A stretch of DNA of 64,000 bases from positions 3,931,591-3,995,590 of the forward strand of contig CM061224.1 in assembly GCA_030844895.1 (NCBI GenBank), given 5' to 3'. Under the pieces are notes generated by a model. It did not search any database and had not been told where the DNA came from. It saw nothing but the letters and a program-made list of their open reading frames with translations. This DNA comes from Ambrosia x helenae (taxonomy: Eukaryota > Streptophyta > Magnoliopsida > Asterales > Asteraceae). Shown piece by piece: positions 23,661 to 35,984 of this stretch (the first letter of the stretch is position 1; every line of letters begins with the position of its first letter). Made by a program: the position numbers and the translations under genes.

Positions 23661-24421
23661 CCCTTGTGAAGAGACATGATTGCCATGTATCAAACCTGTG
23701 GCACTTGGGATGCGTGCTGGAAGATAGACACGATAAATGGGAATGGAATGATAGTAAAAATGTGGTATTTTCGGTTTCTGGGACAAAGAGATGGATGTGT
23801 GGCCAGTCAGATAATATGGATCAGTTCGGTTTTAAATGGAGCAAGTGGGTACCTAATAAGTGTAACATTTTCATGTGGCGCACATTCTTAGATCGGCTAC
23901 TAACGAAGACGGAGTTAAGTAAAATAAATGTTAATTTGCAGAACTTGGTTTGCGAGTGGTGCGAAGAAGCTGCAGAATCCATTGATCACATCATAACAGT
24001 CTGCAGTGTTTCTGCAAGAGTTTGGCACTGTATTTCTGTATGGTGTCGCATTCCAGAGATCTACGTTTTCAGTGTAAAGGACGTTGTTGTTCTGCACGAT
24101 TTCTGTGCTGCTTCTGGACGAAAGAAAAGCTTGCTGCAGGACATATTTATTATCGCTAGCCGGAGGCTATGGAGGGCCAGAAACGAGAAGCTGTTTTCCG
24201 GAAAGAATTCGAGTGTCGCGGACATTGTAGCAGATGTTAAGTCTTTGGCTTTCTTATGGTGTAAACATAGATATAAAGATGTTATTGTAGAGTGGGAGAG
24301 ATGGCGTTCTTTTGATATAATGTAAGGATTGGTTTGTTGGCTTTCGCCTTGCTATTCCCATTTTGGTGATAGCTTGTGCGTTTTTTTTTTAGTGTCGAAT
24401 GAAATTTGCATTTAAAAAAAA
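23657..24421 (+). mobile_element. LINE C-terminal fragment (zf-RVT region) with 3' tail
   Basis: A 222-residue open frame (23657-24325) matches the region after reverse transcriptase in plant L1-type LINEs. It reads FKWSKWVPNKCNIFMWR, then a zinc-binding-like stretch with VCEWC...DHIITVC, and ends VEWERWRSF. The 3' end (GAATGAAATTTGC then a run of A) matches the small LINE at 4157-4346. The endonuclease and RT core are missing, so this is a 5'-truncated dead copy although the frame is still open. Confidence 0.85.
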
Positions 24422-24464
24422 ATTATTTATTTCCAAAACAAGAAGTCTTCAAAAATTAGGCAAG

Positions 24465-24486
24465 TCGTCGTCGTCGTCGTCGTGTT
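24465..24486. repeat. (GTC)n microsatellite
   Basis: About seven GTC units, roughly 150 bases before the TATA-like box of the phospholipase gene. Confidence 0.7.
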
Positions 24487-24617
24487 ATCGGTCTTCTTCC
24501 TTCAAACAAAATAAAAACCTCATAATAATTAATATTATTATTATTATTTCAAATATGAAGAAAACAAAACACCACCAGATCCATGAATGCATACCATAAA
24601 CACTTACATACAGTCAC

Positions 24618-24626
24618 TATATATAC
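24618..24626 (+). promoter_or_regulatory. TATA-like box of the phospholipase gene
   Basis: TATATATAC in CAGTCACTATATATACAC, about 170 bases before the start codon, followed by a CT-rich leader. Position fits a Pol II core promoter; the start site is not proven. Confidence 0.4.
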
Positions 24627-24790
24627 ACACACACACATTCATTATTCTCTCTGCATCCAATCATCCATCAAACTCTTTTAATTTCCCCAATTTTGCTTAA
24701 ACCCTAATTTTTTTTAAAATAATATGTCCAGGAACTTGAATTTATATAAAAATTAGAAATTTGATCCATGATTGTTGTGAATAGGTTATA

Positions 24791-27700
24791 ATGTCGTGGG
24801 GATTAGGATGGAAGAGGCCATCTGATGTCTTTCATTTATCTCTTTATTATGGTTCCGATCATGCATTACATGATAATCAAGAAAACAACGATAATAACAA
24901 CAATACCAATAATATTATTAACAATCCAGACCTAGGGTTAGGGTTTCGGATTGATCTGGATTGGAATGCTGCTGATGATGAAGATCAGGTTGCTCTGAGG
25001 CTGCAGTCTCAGGTTATGGTAGCATTGCCGCTGCCGCAGGACACCGTGGTCATCCGGTTGTTGGAGTCTGATGGTTCGGGTCGGGTTGGACCCGTTGAGG
25101 ATGGGAATGGGAATGAGAATGTGGTGGTTATAGATATGAAGGTTGTGAAGCAGAGAGAGCCGCTTAAGGCGGTGGCTATGTCACGGGTGGGTGGGTCGGG
25201 TCAGCTGAACGATGGGATGGGCGTGTTTACGAAGCTGTTGAAGTCGGAGTTTGCTGCGGAGGTGGGTTCGGGGCATGCTGATGGGATGCGGGTGGAGTTG
25301 TGTGCTGATCATTGGGTTAATGTTACTATTGTCAGCCTTAATAACTGTGGGTTATCTGTAAGTTCTTTCCTTTTAAAGATATTGTTAGTTTAGAGATGAC
25401 TGTTGTAATATAGTTTAGGTGTTCATGGTACAACAGAAAACTAATATATAGGGCAAAGATGGTAGGGTGCTTTAAAGGGCTATGCATGAAAGACATGAAA
25501 CGTTTGTATTTCGTATGTGTTACGTGTAAAGATGGTGGTGGTTAAAGTGTTAAACTTAATAATGCTGTTAAGTTTGTGACGGTTTTTTCTATTATTGAAC
25601 TGAAACTGATCAACAGGTGCTACCAGTAGAGTTGACTAAACTGCCCCATCTTGAGAAGCTAGTTCTTGATAACAATAAGCTTACAGCTTTGCCACCTGAG
25701 CTTGGCGTTTTGAAAAAGCTGAAAGTTCTAAGAGTTGATTACAACATGTTGGTTTCGGTACCGGGTAGGTTTGGAATTTGTGTTTTTCTTCATGGTTTCG
25801 GTGTTTTTCTATTCTGGAATGATGTTACTTCTTCCTTAGACTTTTTAGTAGACTCGTTACAGTTTATATAGATGTAGAACAGATGTACAGGTTGTGACTC
25901 ATCTTTGTTTTCTTGTTTGAAAACTACCAGTTGAACTAAAGCAGTGTGTTGGACTTGTGGAGTTATCACTCGAACATAATAAGCTAATCCGCCCTCTTCT
26001 TGATTTCAGGTTATTTGCTTGTTAGATAATTTGTAACTTGTTTTCCTTTGTTGTAATTGAAGTTTAAAATAACGGAAACGAGCCTCGAGGCGTTTTCCCT
26101 TGCCTCATGAGGCGTAAGCCTCAAGGCGAACCGAGGCGTAAGCCCGAGGCGCAATCAAAAAATAAATATAAAAATTATGTATCTTGTAAAAAAAATAAAA
26201 TAATTGACCTAGAAAAGTCTAAAACATAAAAAACACACATCAAAAATTAAGTGACCCAAAAGGTCTAAAACACCAAAAAAAAAAAAAACACATCAAAAAC
26301 ACCCTAAACCACCTGAGGCGCACATTTTCTTAGCGCCTCAGCCCTTAGAGGTGTACGTACAAACTAAACCCCATGAGGCGCGCCTCACCCATTTTTTTAA
26401 ACCATGGTTGTAATCATTTACTTACCTAATTCCAGTTAAAATGTACTGTTTCTTATAATCTATTATGCAGGGCCATGGCTGAGTTACATATTCTTAGGCT
26501 ATTTGGTAATCCACTTGAATTTCTTCCTGACATTTTACCTTTGCATCAACTCCGCCACCTTTCTCTTGCAAACATTCGTATCGTGGCTGATGATTATCTT
26601 AGATCAGTGAATGTTCAGATAGAGGTACTGAATGGTGATAACAATCTTCATATATTTTCTTCAATTTAGACAACTAAAAACCAACATGTTTTTGGTAATG
26701 ATGCAGACGGAAAACAGCTCTTACTTTGTTGCATCAAGGCACAAACTGAGTGCATTTTTCTCTCTTATATTCCGTTTCTCCTCATGTCACCATCCTTTGC
26801 TAGCATCTGCATTAGCGAAGATGATGCAGGATGAAGGAAACCGTGTAGTCATTGGTAAAGATGAAAATGCAGTCAGACAGCTCATAAGCATGATAAGCAG
26901 TGAAGACCAACATGTGGTACGTTAGGTTCTCAATGACTTCTTGGTTATTTGAAGTCTGGTTCCAAGTTTCCGTATTCTATTTCAGGTTGTGGAAGCTTGC
27001 TCTGCACTTACTTCTCTTGCCTCAGATGTATCTGTGGCACTTCAGTTGATGAAATGTGACATCATGCAACCCATCAAAAGAGTACTTACATCCAATGGTC
27101 CTCAAGAACTAAAATCCGTTTTGCAAGTTGTGGGCAGGTTGGGTTTTGTCTCTGATATAGTTGCCAGAAAATGCTTAGCAAGGATGTGATAAAATCATTA
27201 AAATTGTTATGTGCCCACAAAGATCCTGAGGTATGCCTGTTAAGTTTTAATTGTGTAAGCCTTATATATGAATTTCTGCATCGCTATCTGAATTAAGGTT
27301 ATCATCAGGTACAAAGGTTAGCTCTAATAGCTGTTGGAAACTTAGCTTTTTGTCTGGATAATCGCCGAATTCTTGTTGCTTCTGAAAGTTTACGAGATCT
27401 TCTTTTGAGGCTTACACTTTCACTTGAGCAACGTGTGAGCAAAGCTGCCGCTCGTGTTCTGGCAATTCTTGGTTGGTTTGAGTGATAATAATTTCTAAAA
27501 ATAAAAATTCAGTGTATAAAATTTGGTTCCGTCTGTTGGCTACAGGGGAGAATGAGAGTCTAAGACGTGCTATCAAAGGAAGGCAGGTCCCAAAGCAAGG
27601 ATTGAGGATACTTGCAATGGATGGTGGTGGGATGAAAGGTCTTGCTACTGTTAAGATGCTTAAAGAAATTGAAAGCGGTACTGGAAAACAGATACATGAG

Positions 27701-30700
27701 ATGTTTGACTTAATATGTGGCACATCAACTGGCGGCATGCTGGCGGTTGCTCTTGGAATAAAGCTAATGTCTTTGGAGCAATGTGAAGACATATACAAAA
27801 ATCTTGGTAAGTCAAATGCCTTGTATATACAATTTAAAGGGTTGTTTTATAAGTTGCTTTACAATCTTACAGGAAAACTTGTTTTTGCTGAATCTGTTCC
27901 TAAGGATAACGAAGCAGCAACTTGGAGAGAGAAGTTGGATCAGCTTTACAAGAGCTCGTCACAAAGTTTTAGAGTTGTTGTGCATGGATCTAAAGTATGT
28001 GTTTCTTCTTTTTAAATGTGTTTTTTTAATTATAATCGACAGTTAATATTGTTTCAAGAAAAGTAAACTAGTTACAACTTTGTCCAGCACAGTGCAGATC
28101 AGTTTGAGAGGCTGTTGAAGGAGATGTGTGCTGACGAGGATGGAGATCTGTTAATAGATTCATCAGTGAAGAGAATTCCTAAAGTTTTTGTGGTATCCAC
28201 GTTAGTCAATGTGGCTCCAGCCCAGCCATTTATATTTCGCAATTATCAGGTGTCTACCAATGCTGTGTTATCGCTAATTATAAATATGCATTCACATTCA
28301 CTTGTCATTTGCTTCTTAATTAATCATTGATATTTCCATTCAAACTGTAGTACCCTGCTGGTACACCCGAAATCCCTTTGATGATGTCAGAAAATATTTC
28401 AGCAAATGGATCTGGAACAGCAACTACTGGTGCTCAAGTTGGATATAAAAGGAGTGCTTATATGGGAAGCTGTAGACATAATTTGTGGCAAGCTATAAGA
28501 GCATCATCTGCAGCTCCATATTATCTTGAAGATTACTCTGATGGTATTAAGTAGTTATTATTGGTGTAAATGTATAATATAGCTTTTAGTTCTTATGTAA
28601 CTAAAACACTCTGCAGGTGTTCTTCGCTGGCAAGATGGTGCTATTGTTGCAAATAACCCTACTATATATGCAATACGAGAAGCACAGCTTCTATGGCCAG
28701 ATGCAAAAATTGACACATTGGTTTCAGTTGGTTGTTCTTCTGTTCCAACTAAGGTAATTGTACCTTATTTCACTTGGCGATACCAATATATAAAACCCGA
28801 AAACCCTAATTTTATTTAATTGTGATTCTAGGCTCGTAAAGGTGGATGGCGTTATTTGGACACTGGTCAAGTGTTGATTGAGAGTGCTTGCTCGGTTGAA
28901 CGGGTCGAGGAAGCATTGAGCACATTGTTACCTATGATTCCTGAAATACACTATTTTCGGTTCAATCCAGGTGTCATATCCTAGTTCCTGAAATCAGAAT
29001 TAGTTGTAAAAGCACCCTTTAAAAAATGTTACATTTTCATTTAATACAGTTGATGAACGGTGTGATATGGAGTTGGATGAGACGGACCCCACTGTGTGGC
29101 TCAAGTTAGAGGCAGCAACAGATGAATATATCAATAACAATTCTCCTGCCTTTAAAAAGGTCTGTGAGAAATTGCTGCTGAGCTGTAGTGATGAAAAGCT
29201 GCCAGATAACCTCAACTCGCAGCAGTTTTTAAAGGCAAAGTGGCCAAATACTGGTATAATTGCTAAACTTAAGTCTGTTTGATTTAATGGAAAGGAATGA
29301 CAAAAGAATGGAATGGACAAGGTAATGGAATGAGTGAAGGTTGGATCCTTTACGTTCCATTATCTTGTTTGGTTGGTATGTTCGAATGGAAAGGGCCATT
29401 CAAGGAAGTTTTTCAATATGTGTTTTTATTTTACTTTTTTTCCAGCTTTCCCCCCTAGGATTATCAATAGAGACATGCCATGTCAAAAAAAAAAAAAAAG
29501 CAAATTATTTATTTATATTTGATTTAATAAATATTACTTTGTAATATTTTTTATTATACGTTTAGTTCTAGTTTTACTTATATGTAGTACATAGTTACTA
29601 AAATTACGAAACTTGACATCTTCAAAAGTAAATAAAATGAAATAAATAAAAGATTAAAAATTCTCAATTCTCAAATTAGATCATAATAAAAAAAAATATT
29701 TACTTTGGAAAAACTAAACAATGTAGATTTAAGTTTAAACGGATTTGCGTTATTATTGAAAAAAGCATAGATTACATCGTATACTTTTATTCCATTCCTT
29801 GAGGGTATAAACAAAAAACACCCTCCCCCAAGGAATGAAGGAATCCACTCCATTCCTACATGGTAAAGACACTTTCTTTCGTTCATTAGAAACGACCCAA
29901 TTCCATTTTTCCATACCGATCACACACTGACTTTAGTATATGATTACAAGTTACTGATTAGTGTTGCACCATCTCATAATTAATTTGATATTTTTAACAT
30001 CCAAATTCCCATATTTCATATCAACAGGTGAAAATGGTCCATCTTTAGGGTGGAGACGTAATGTTTTGCTAGTCGAAGCTTCTCACAATCCAGATTCTGG
30101 AAGAGTATTTAATCATGCTCGTTCACTTCAAACATTTTGTTCTGATCACAATATAAGATTATCTCTTCTGAATGCTGCATCAGGCACACTTAATATTAAG
30201 TCCAACCCAGGATCATCTTTTCCCACACCGTTCACATCACCATTATTCACTGGAAGCTTCCCATCAAGTCCTCTTCTTTACAGTCCCGATTTCGGAAGTC
30301 ATAGGGTTGGCAGAATTGAATCAGTACCACATTTAAGCCTTGATGGATTTCATTCAGGAAGAACTTCTTCCCCTCCGGAATCGCCAACAGTACCCAGACA
30401 GCTGTCAGCACCTGTTACGTTGTTGCTAAAAAAGTTACAGAATTCACCACAGGTTGGAGTTGTTCACTTGGCTCTCCAAAATGATACCACTGGCTCAGTT
30501 TTAAGGTCATTGCTTTACTTTAAGGAAGATCGTTAATTTTTATTATCTGCAAAAAAATTCTATGATCTAAGTTTCTGTATTATTGTTGTTATAGTTGGCA
30601 AAATGATGTATTTGTGGTGGCGGAACCAGGAGAACTGGCTGACAAGTTTCTGCAGAATGTCAAATACAGTTTGTTGTCAATGTTAAAAGGCAGACGCAGA

Positions 30701-31536
30701 AAGTACACATCAGCGATTACCAATATCTCTAGTGTTTCCGAATTGGTTGCCTGTCGGCCTTATTTCCAGATTGGTGGAGTTGTTCATCGTTATATAGGAC
30801 GCCAGACCCAAGTATGCTTATGCTGCTTTATTAATCTCATTTGGTTATTAAAGATTTATCTCAAAAGTAACTGTTTGTATCTTAATGATTGATGGAGGTG
30901 ATGGATGATGACCAAGAAATCGGGGCTTACATGTTCCGCAGGACAGTTCCTTCTATGCATTTAACTCCTGAAGATGTTCGTTGGATGGTATGTTTTTAGA
31001 TATCATACTTTATTTATATATAAAAAGGTCTACTTTGGTTTAGTTGATTTAGTTTTTTTCGGTTAAATTCATTGTTGGAAATTCTGTAGGTTGGTGCTTG
31101 GAGAGATAGGATAATAATATGCACATGTCTATATGGTCCTTCACCAGCTCTAATAAAGGCATTCCTAGACTCTGGTGCTAAAGCTGTCATATGTCCGTCA
31201 TCAGAACCCCAAGAAATGCAGTTGACCACGTTTCACGGGTCAGCTGAATTTAACGATTTGGAAAACGGCAAGTTTGAAATTGGAGTAGATGATGGAGATG
31301 ACGAAATTACAGAACCCGTCAGCCCAGCAAGCGACTGGGAAGACAGTGAAACCGATAAAAGTACTGATAAAGGGATGTTAGTTTGGGACAACGACGAGGA
31401 GGAACTGTCTGTATTCGTGTGCCAGCTGTATGATTTGATATTTATGAGTGGTGCTCGAGTTAACGTTGCTTTACAACAAGCTCTTGCAGCTCACCCAACA
31501 ATAAGGTATTCGTGTCATTTCCCTCGTGTACCTTAA
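24791..31536 (+). CDS. PLA1: Phospholipase A I-like protein (LRR + ARM-like + patatin), one 1-nt frameshift
   Basis: Eighteen exons: 24791-25357, 25617-25764, 25931-26009, 26471-26624, 26707-26916, 26986-27230, 27309-27471, 27546-27806, 27873-27994, 28088-28249, 28351-28543, 28617-28753, 28832-28970, 29050-29253, 30028-30505, 30595-30811, 30898-30987, 31090-31536. About 1,338 residues, the family's usual size. Order: N-terminal MSWGLGWKRPS; leucine-rich repeats (LPHLEKLVLDNNKLTALP); ARM-like helices; then a patatin domain with oxyanion loop DGGGMKG, nucleophile GTSTG and dyad aspartate in WQDGAIVANNP. The family hydrolyses acyl groups of phospho- and galactolipids and is linked to jasmonate supply. 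All phases agree except in exon 6: near 27165 GCCAGAAAATG lacks one base (GCCCAG expected). Read literally this truncates the protein at 27189, before the catalytic domain. Sequencing error, assembly error and recent mutation are all possible. Acceptor 30896-30897 lacks a clear pyrimidine tract. Confidence 0.9.
26058..26406. mobile_element. GCCTCGAGGCG MITE, copy 1, in a phospholipase intron
   Basis: An 8-bp duplication GTTGTAAT (26050-26057 and 26407-26414) flanks 349 bases. Both ends contain CGAGGCG / CGCCTCA words and a GTTTAAA...TTTAAAC terminal pair. The middle is AT-rich. It lies in the intron between exons 3 and 4, outside the splice sites. Homologous to 36430-36837 and 38187-38565. 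Confidence 0.7.
29254..30027 (+). other. Large phospholipase intron 14, AT-rich
   Basis: A 774-base intron between the DELDETDP... exon and the GENGPSLGWRR exon. It contains an AATGGAATGGA-type repeated phrase at both ends (about 29290-29400 and 29790-29920, inverted), probably a degenerate foldback/MITE. No coding sequence. Confidence 0.4.
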
Positions 31537-32390
31537 CCTTGTAATATGAATTACATGACATACATATAAAACAAAAAAGACGATTTAAAGAAACCATATA
31601 GTAGAGAAACTATAGATGAAGAGACTGTTTCTGTGGCTCGAACCTATGACATTCCGGCTGCAAGGCTTGAGAATATAGAAAATAGACGAATGAATAATAA
31701 TGTAAGTTGAAAAGAGATGCATCCCATTTTTAGAGGGTTATAGCGCAAATGTAAGTCGTAAACTTGTACTTCTGTTGCTTTTGCACTGAATTAGTTGTAT
31801 TTGGTTAATGTTTTAACTATGGTTCCCTTATCAATGAAGTCACATACTACAGTTTTATAACTTTATTTAGGGGCTATAGCTAGCTCATTGATTGTGTTCA
31901 AGGCCAATAATCATGACCCATTCGTCGATAAATAGGTTGATTTGGGTAAATAAAATTTGCATATGAGTTCATTTGGGTCAACTCAAATTATCAAATTATA
32001 CGACGGGTCACTTTTATAAAACTTGCTGAACTTACATTAGGTTCAAATGGGTTGTAACTTGCGATGTTCGGACTGCGGTTCACTCCTAAATCACCCTTTT
32101 AAATATCTCATAAAACTTAATTAACATTTTAATAATATTAAGTTTCTAGTAATTAAACTGCTTTTATTATATAAAAAGTTGTTTTGTGAACATTGTCTAA
32201 AAGTGAAGGAATAATAGAAGTTGCACAGCATGAGTGTGATGATTATGCCAAAAGGAAAGAAAACATCTCATTACTCACTTTATCAAAGGCATTATAACTT
32301 TAATAGACATGGGATATATTGCATCTCATGTACAAAGCAAAAGAAGTGCATTACACCAAAAGCAATCTTTTCCAACATTAGATAAACACA
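31537..32390. other. Intergenic spacer
   Basis: The presumed 3' UTR of the phospholipase lies here. The rest is AT-rich with GGGTCA/TGACCC words. No gene seen. Confidence 0.4.
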
Positions 32391-32813
32391 ATGAACACCA
32401 CCATCTTGCCGGAAAAGATGGGCGGTGTTGATCCTGTTCCTGTTCCGATTGAGGTAGGGGCATGCGGTACAGTGGGAAGCCTTGTAATGAGGGAGATCGA
32501 GTATTTCAGAAGACTCGAGTCTGAATTGGGTGGAGGTGGCGATAATGGAAAGTGTTCGGTAAAAGACTCTAGAAAACCTCACAAGCGTTGTGGTGATGAT
32601 GGTGGTTCTAGTTTTTGGCACAGTTTCGGTTTCTTGACCATCATATGGCGAAGGGGGAAGAGCAAAGGTGGTGGTAGCGGTAGGTTTTTACCTAGAATGT
32701 GCACCACGGTACATGTCGCTGTGAGCCGCCACCATAGCCGCCATAAGCTAAGCAAGGTTCCGAGCTTCAGTTACCAAAATCTTAAAGACGAAGTTAACCG
32801 ATTCGAGTTTTAA
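32391..32813 (+). CDS. Small plant-specific protein of unknown function
   Basis: A single-exon frame of 140 residues. The N-terminal third has a sharply conserved-looking segment, PIEVGACGTVGSLVMREIEYF, here at residues 19-38 or so. It resembles small uncharacterised plant proteins that carry a GTVGSL..EIEYF signature. The middle is Gly/Ser-rich with basic patches (SRKPHKR, WRRGKSK); the C-terminal part is His/Arg-rich (SRHHSRHK) and ends SFSYQNLKDEVNRFEF. No signal peptide or clear membrane segment. Presence in one uninterrupted frame with a coding look supports a real gene. The function is unknown and none is proposed. Confidence 0.65.
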   Translation: MNTTILPEKMGGVDPVPVPIEVGACGTVGSLVMREIEYFRRLESELGGGGDNGKCSVKDSRKPHKRCGDDGGSSFWHSFGFLTIIWRRGKSKGGGSGRFLPRMCTTVHVAVSRHHSRHKLSKVPSFSYQNLKDEVNRFEF

Positions 32814-33054
32814 AAGAAGTTTTAGAAATTCAACAGCATGCAACATACATGTATTTTTGTTTCACAATCTATGTTTACAAATATTCACCATGTAAAGCAT
32901 ATATATTCCCTTTCTTTTTATATGTTCAAATATTTGCTCAAAGAGAGACCAAAAGGTCATCTCTTCTACTAGCTAAACTATGCTATACTAACGTGTGCTT
33001 TATGCATCGAACGCTGTACATTATTCCGTTCATGATTGGTTAAACTCTCGACGA

Positions 33055-34535
33055 CTATTCATCAGCATTGCTCGGTTCATGGTCATCTTGAGCAATGGCT
33101 AGGTAATCGAGAGCCACCACAACGTCGCTTATGTAGGGCCTTGTGCTAGCTTCTTCTTGTAGACACATTGATGCAATCGCGACGGCTTGTTGTAAAGAAT
33201 TTAGTGGGTAATTACCATCTAGCAAGGGATCAGCCACCATTGGAAGCTTACTATGTTCTTTAAGCAAAGGTTTTGCCTACAATAGAGATAACACTGCATA
33301 AGTCATGTATTAGTTATATGATAACACCAACCATTGCGGTTGGTGGTTCAGTGGCCAGACAAAGTCTTTTAATACACTTAATGTTAGGTCTTGGGTTCAA
33401 GTCTCACAAGTCACAAGTAGCAAGAAATTCACCGTTCAAAAAAAAAAAAATGATAACACCACATTTTTTAGTCGAACTTACCCATATAACGAGGTTTTGC
33501 TCTTCAGCTGGTCTTTTGTCATCAATAACTCTTCTTCCCGAGATTAACTCTAGGAATACAACGCCAAAGCTATAAACGTCTGATTTTGTTGTTAATTCTC
33601 CACTCATAGCATATTCAGGAGAAGAATAGCCGCGTGCCTCCATCACTCTAGTCGAAATATGATCTTCTCCTTGTTTTCGGCGAATCTTTGTTGGCCCAAA
33701 ATCCGAGAGCTTAGGATTCATATCTTCGTTGAATAACACGTTTACTGATTTTAGATCTCGATAAATAATTGGAGGGTCAACCACGTTATGCAGGTATTCG
33801 AGCCCTTTCGCCACTCCTTTCGCTATCATCATCCTCGTATGCCAATCGAGTGGTGCCTTCTTCTCATCCAAATCTTTACACAGAGAAACAAAACAAATAA
33901 AAGATACAATAAATAGGACAACATGCCTGAAACTTATAACACTTTTTATTTAAAGTAACTGACTATTTACCAAAAAGATGATCATCTAATGAACCATTTG
34001 CCATGTATTCATAGACCAACAACCTTTGATGCCCATTCACACAATATCCTACAAGATTGACTAGGTTGGGGTGTTGAACGCGACCAATTGTCAGAACTTC
34101 GGCTAGAAACTCACGATTTCCTTGTACTTTGATCATATCAAGTTGCTTAACCGCGACAACCTACACATGAGTTCACAATATCAACCCATAACATCATCAT
34201 GTGATCTACAACGATAGAGCGAAAGAAAGATATAATACTTGGTTGTTGTCTCCAAGGTGACCCTTATAGACCCTTCCGAAACCACCTTTGCCCACGAGCA
34301 AATCAGGGTTGAAATTTTCCGTTGCGTGGGCCAGGTCATGAAAAGTGTAGGCCTTCGCTACAACCTCCGAATTCCCATGTTTACGCACCTCATTGGCTAC
34401 CATCTTTTGCGCGACATTTTCTATTCACATTAACAACATAAATAGAGAAACAAAAATAACTGCATACGCGCAAATGAAACACAAACGTACAAAATACTAA
34501 CCTTTTGGCATGTCATTTTCGTCGTCTTGACTCAT
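33055..34535 (-). CDS. Receptor-like cytoplasmic kinase (RLCK-VII / PBL-like), short N-terminus
   Basis: Five exons on the minus strand: 34502-34535, 34239-34420, 33971-34160, 33482-33873 and 33055-33276. They join without a break into 339 residues. Kinase landmarks in order: glycine loop VGKGGFGRVYKG, VAVKQ lysine, LLVYEYMANGSLDDHLFD, catalytic loop YRDLKSVNVLF, SDFG, P+1 region SSPEYAM, and SDVYSFGVVFLELISGR. Relatives act at the plasma membrane in immune and growth signalling downstream of receptor kinases. Oddities: DFG is followed by PT instead of the usual LA, the activation segment reads RVMEARGY rather than RVMGTYGY, APE is SPE, and the LKxxN loop reads LKSVN. The start MSQDDENDM lacks the family's N-terminal Gly/Cys acylation site, and a kinase-like tail upstream (34627-34663) cannot be joined in frame, so the N-terminus may be lost or mis-modelled. 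A SINE sits in the last intron. Confidence 0.85.
33330..33449 (+). mobile_element. tRNA-derived SINE in the kinase intron
   Basis: A 12-bp duplication ATGATAACACCA (33318-33329 and 33450-33461) flanks about 120 bases with box A-like TGGTTCAGTGG, box B-like GGTTCAAGTC, the tail CACCGTTCA and an A-run. Same 3' tail family as 10674-10794. It is antisense to the kinase gene. Confidence 0.85.
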
Positions 34536-34856
34536 CTTGTCAATCTCCGGATGTGCATACACATATCATATCATATCTTTTCGTTGATCTTTGTTTTAAC
34601 GCAATGCTACGAACCTCTTTTCTTGTCGAAAACTAGATTGTCATTGTACGAGGATTGAGAAATATTCTTAGAAACAAAGATGTCACATATGAATTAGAAA
34701 CATACATAAAAAAGATTGATTAATTAAGTTGGTCTGAAAATGAGAGGGTGGGAGCAAAATTCGGACAGTTTGTTAATTAACTACTTTATTTATCATTTTA
34801 TTATATGTTTTTAATAAAGATTAAAATTAAAAAAAAAATAAAGGACCAACAGGGTT

Positions 34857-34928
34857 TGAACCTGACGTGAATCGAACACGCAACCTTCTGATCTGGAGTC
34901 AGACGCGCTACCATTGCGCCACAGATCC
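34857..34928 (-). tRNA. tRNA-Trp(CCA): tRNA-Trp (CCA)
   Basis: On the minus strand the 72-nt sequence starts GGATCTGTGGCGCAATGGTA, has the anticodon loop ACTCCAGA (anticodon CCA), a GTTCGATTC T-loop and discriminator A. No intron, and CCA is not encoded, as in nuclear tRNA genes. The acceptor stem pairs with two G-U wobbles (2-71 and 4-69). Internal box A and box B are intact, so it is probably functional. Confidence 0.95.
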
Positions 34929-35984
34929 TGTTGTGTTATATCTGTCTTTGAAACTTTATATTATTATCATATTTCCATTTAATTAAACTTTTAAACGTTT
35001 TATTTATTTATTATTATTTTTTTAATACTCGTTTTTTTTAATAATAACAATATTTTTCCATTAAAAATAAATGATAAATTACATAAGAACCGTAGGTAGG
35101 CGAGCAACAAACTGCGCCGCCACCCCTTTATTCATATGATGAAAATTTATAAGTGTAAATAATTTTATATCACGTGGATTTTTGCACAAGGATGACAAGA
35201 ATATTTATAACGTTTAAACGTTTTGGCCTGAACCCTGTTTTGTTGTACACCTCTAGCGAGATCTCTGGAATAAATATCAAAGCGAAAAGACCATACCATT
35301 ATAGAGCGAATGAGTTTCGGTCTTTTTGGGTTGTGCCAGACTAAACCCATTTAAGTTTTTTTTTTTTTTTTTTTAATCAAACAAATTTTCATTTCTAAAA
35401 CTTTTCAAGTTACATTAAAATAGAAGGTAGACAGGCAACAAGTTGTGCTGCCACCCCTTTCTGAATTGGTTTATAAATCTTGCTTTTGAGACGTTTTCGT
35501 CGGCCTATATGGTGGAATGGGATGATTTGTAATTTGTTGGGTTTATCCTCGCCTCAAGCTACATCGAAATCGGCTTTTATAAAATCTTGAAAATTCGAAC
35601 CTGAAGACCAGACCAGACCAAACCATGTACTGTAACGGGTCGGCCTTGGTCCAGGTTCTTGGGTAATTCGGTATGAAACAGCTGATTGAGATCGGAACTG
35701 TACCGCCCTATTCGTTAGCATCAATTCGGCCTGCAGGTGGACTTTGAGCAGGCTTTAGTATATACAGATCTACTGTTCCTAGTAGTTGCATTTTACACTA
35801 ACAAATTGGAACATTTATGGGCAAGAAGCTGCTGCTGATAAAGAACAATACCACTCATTATACTATTTTCTTTTCGAAATTTCTTTACAAATCATCATAA
35901 AATTATATGCACTTAACTACCCTTCGACATCTAGAAAAAAAGATTTCTACATGAAATTCTCTTTATAACTTTCCATTGATCTGA
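34929..35984 (-). other. Intergenic spacer with two related retroposon tails
   Basis: Two minus-strand poly(A)-tailed ends: one near 35025-35135, the other with a long T-run at about 35354-35374 running to about 35465. They share the phrase AGGTAG(G/A)C...GCAACAA(A/G)(C/T)TG...GCCACCCCTTT. They look like 3' ends of one LINE family. No gene seen. Confidence 0.5.

Noticed and set aside
34627..34663. Extra 5' kinase exon (SSYNDNLVFDKKR on the minus strand)
   Set aside because: Looks like the RLCK N-terminal region, but none of the available acceptors joins it in frame to 34535 without a stop, so it was left out of the model.
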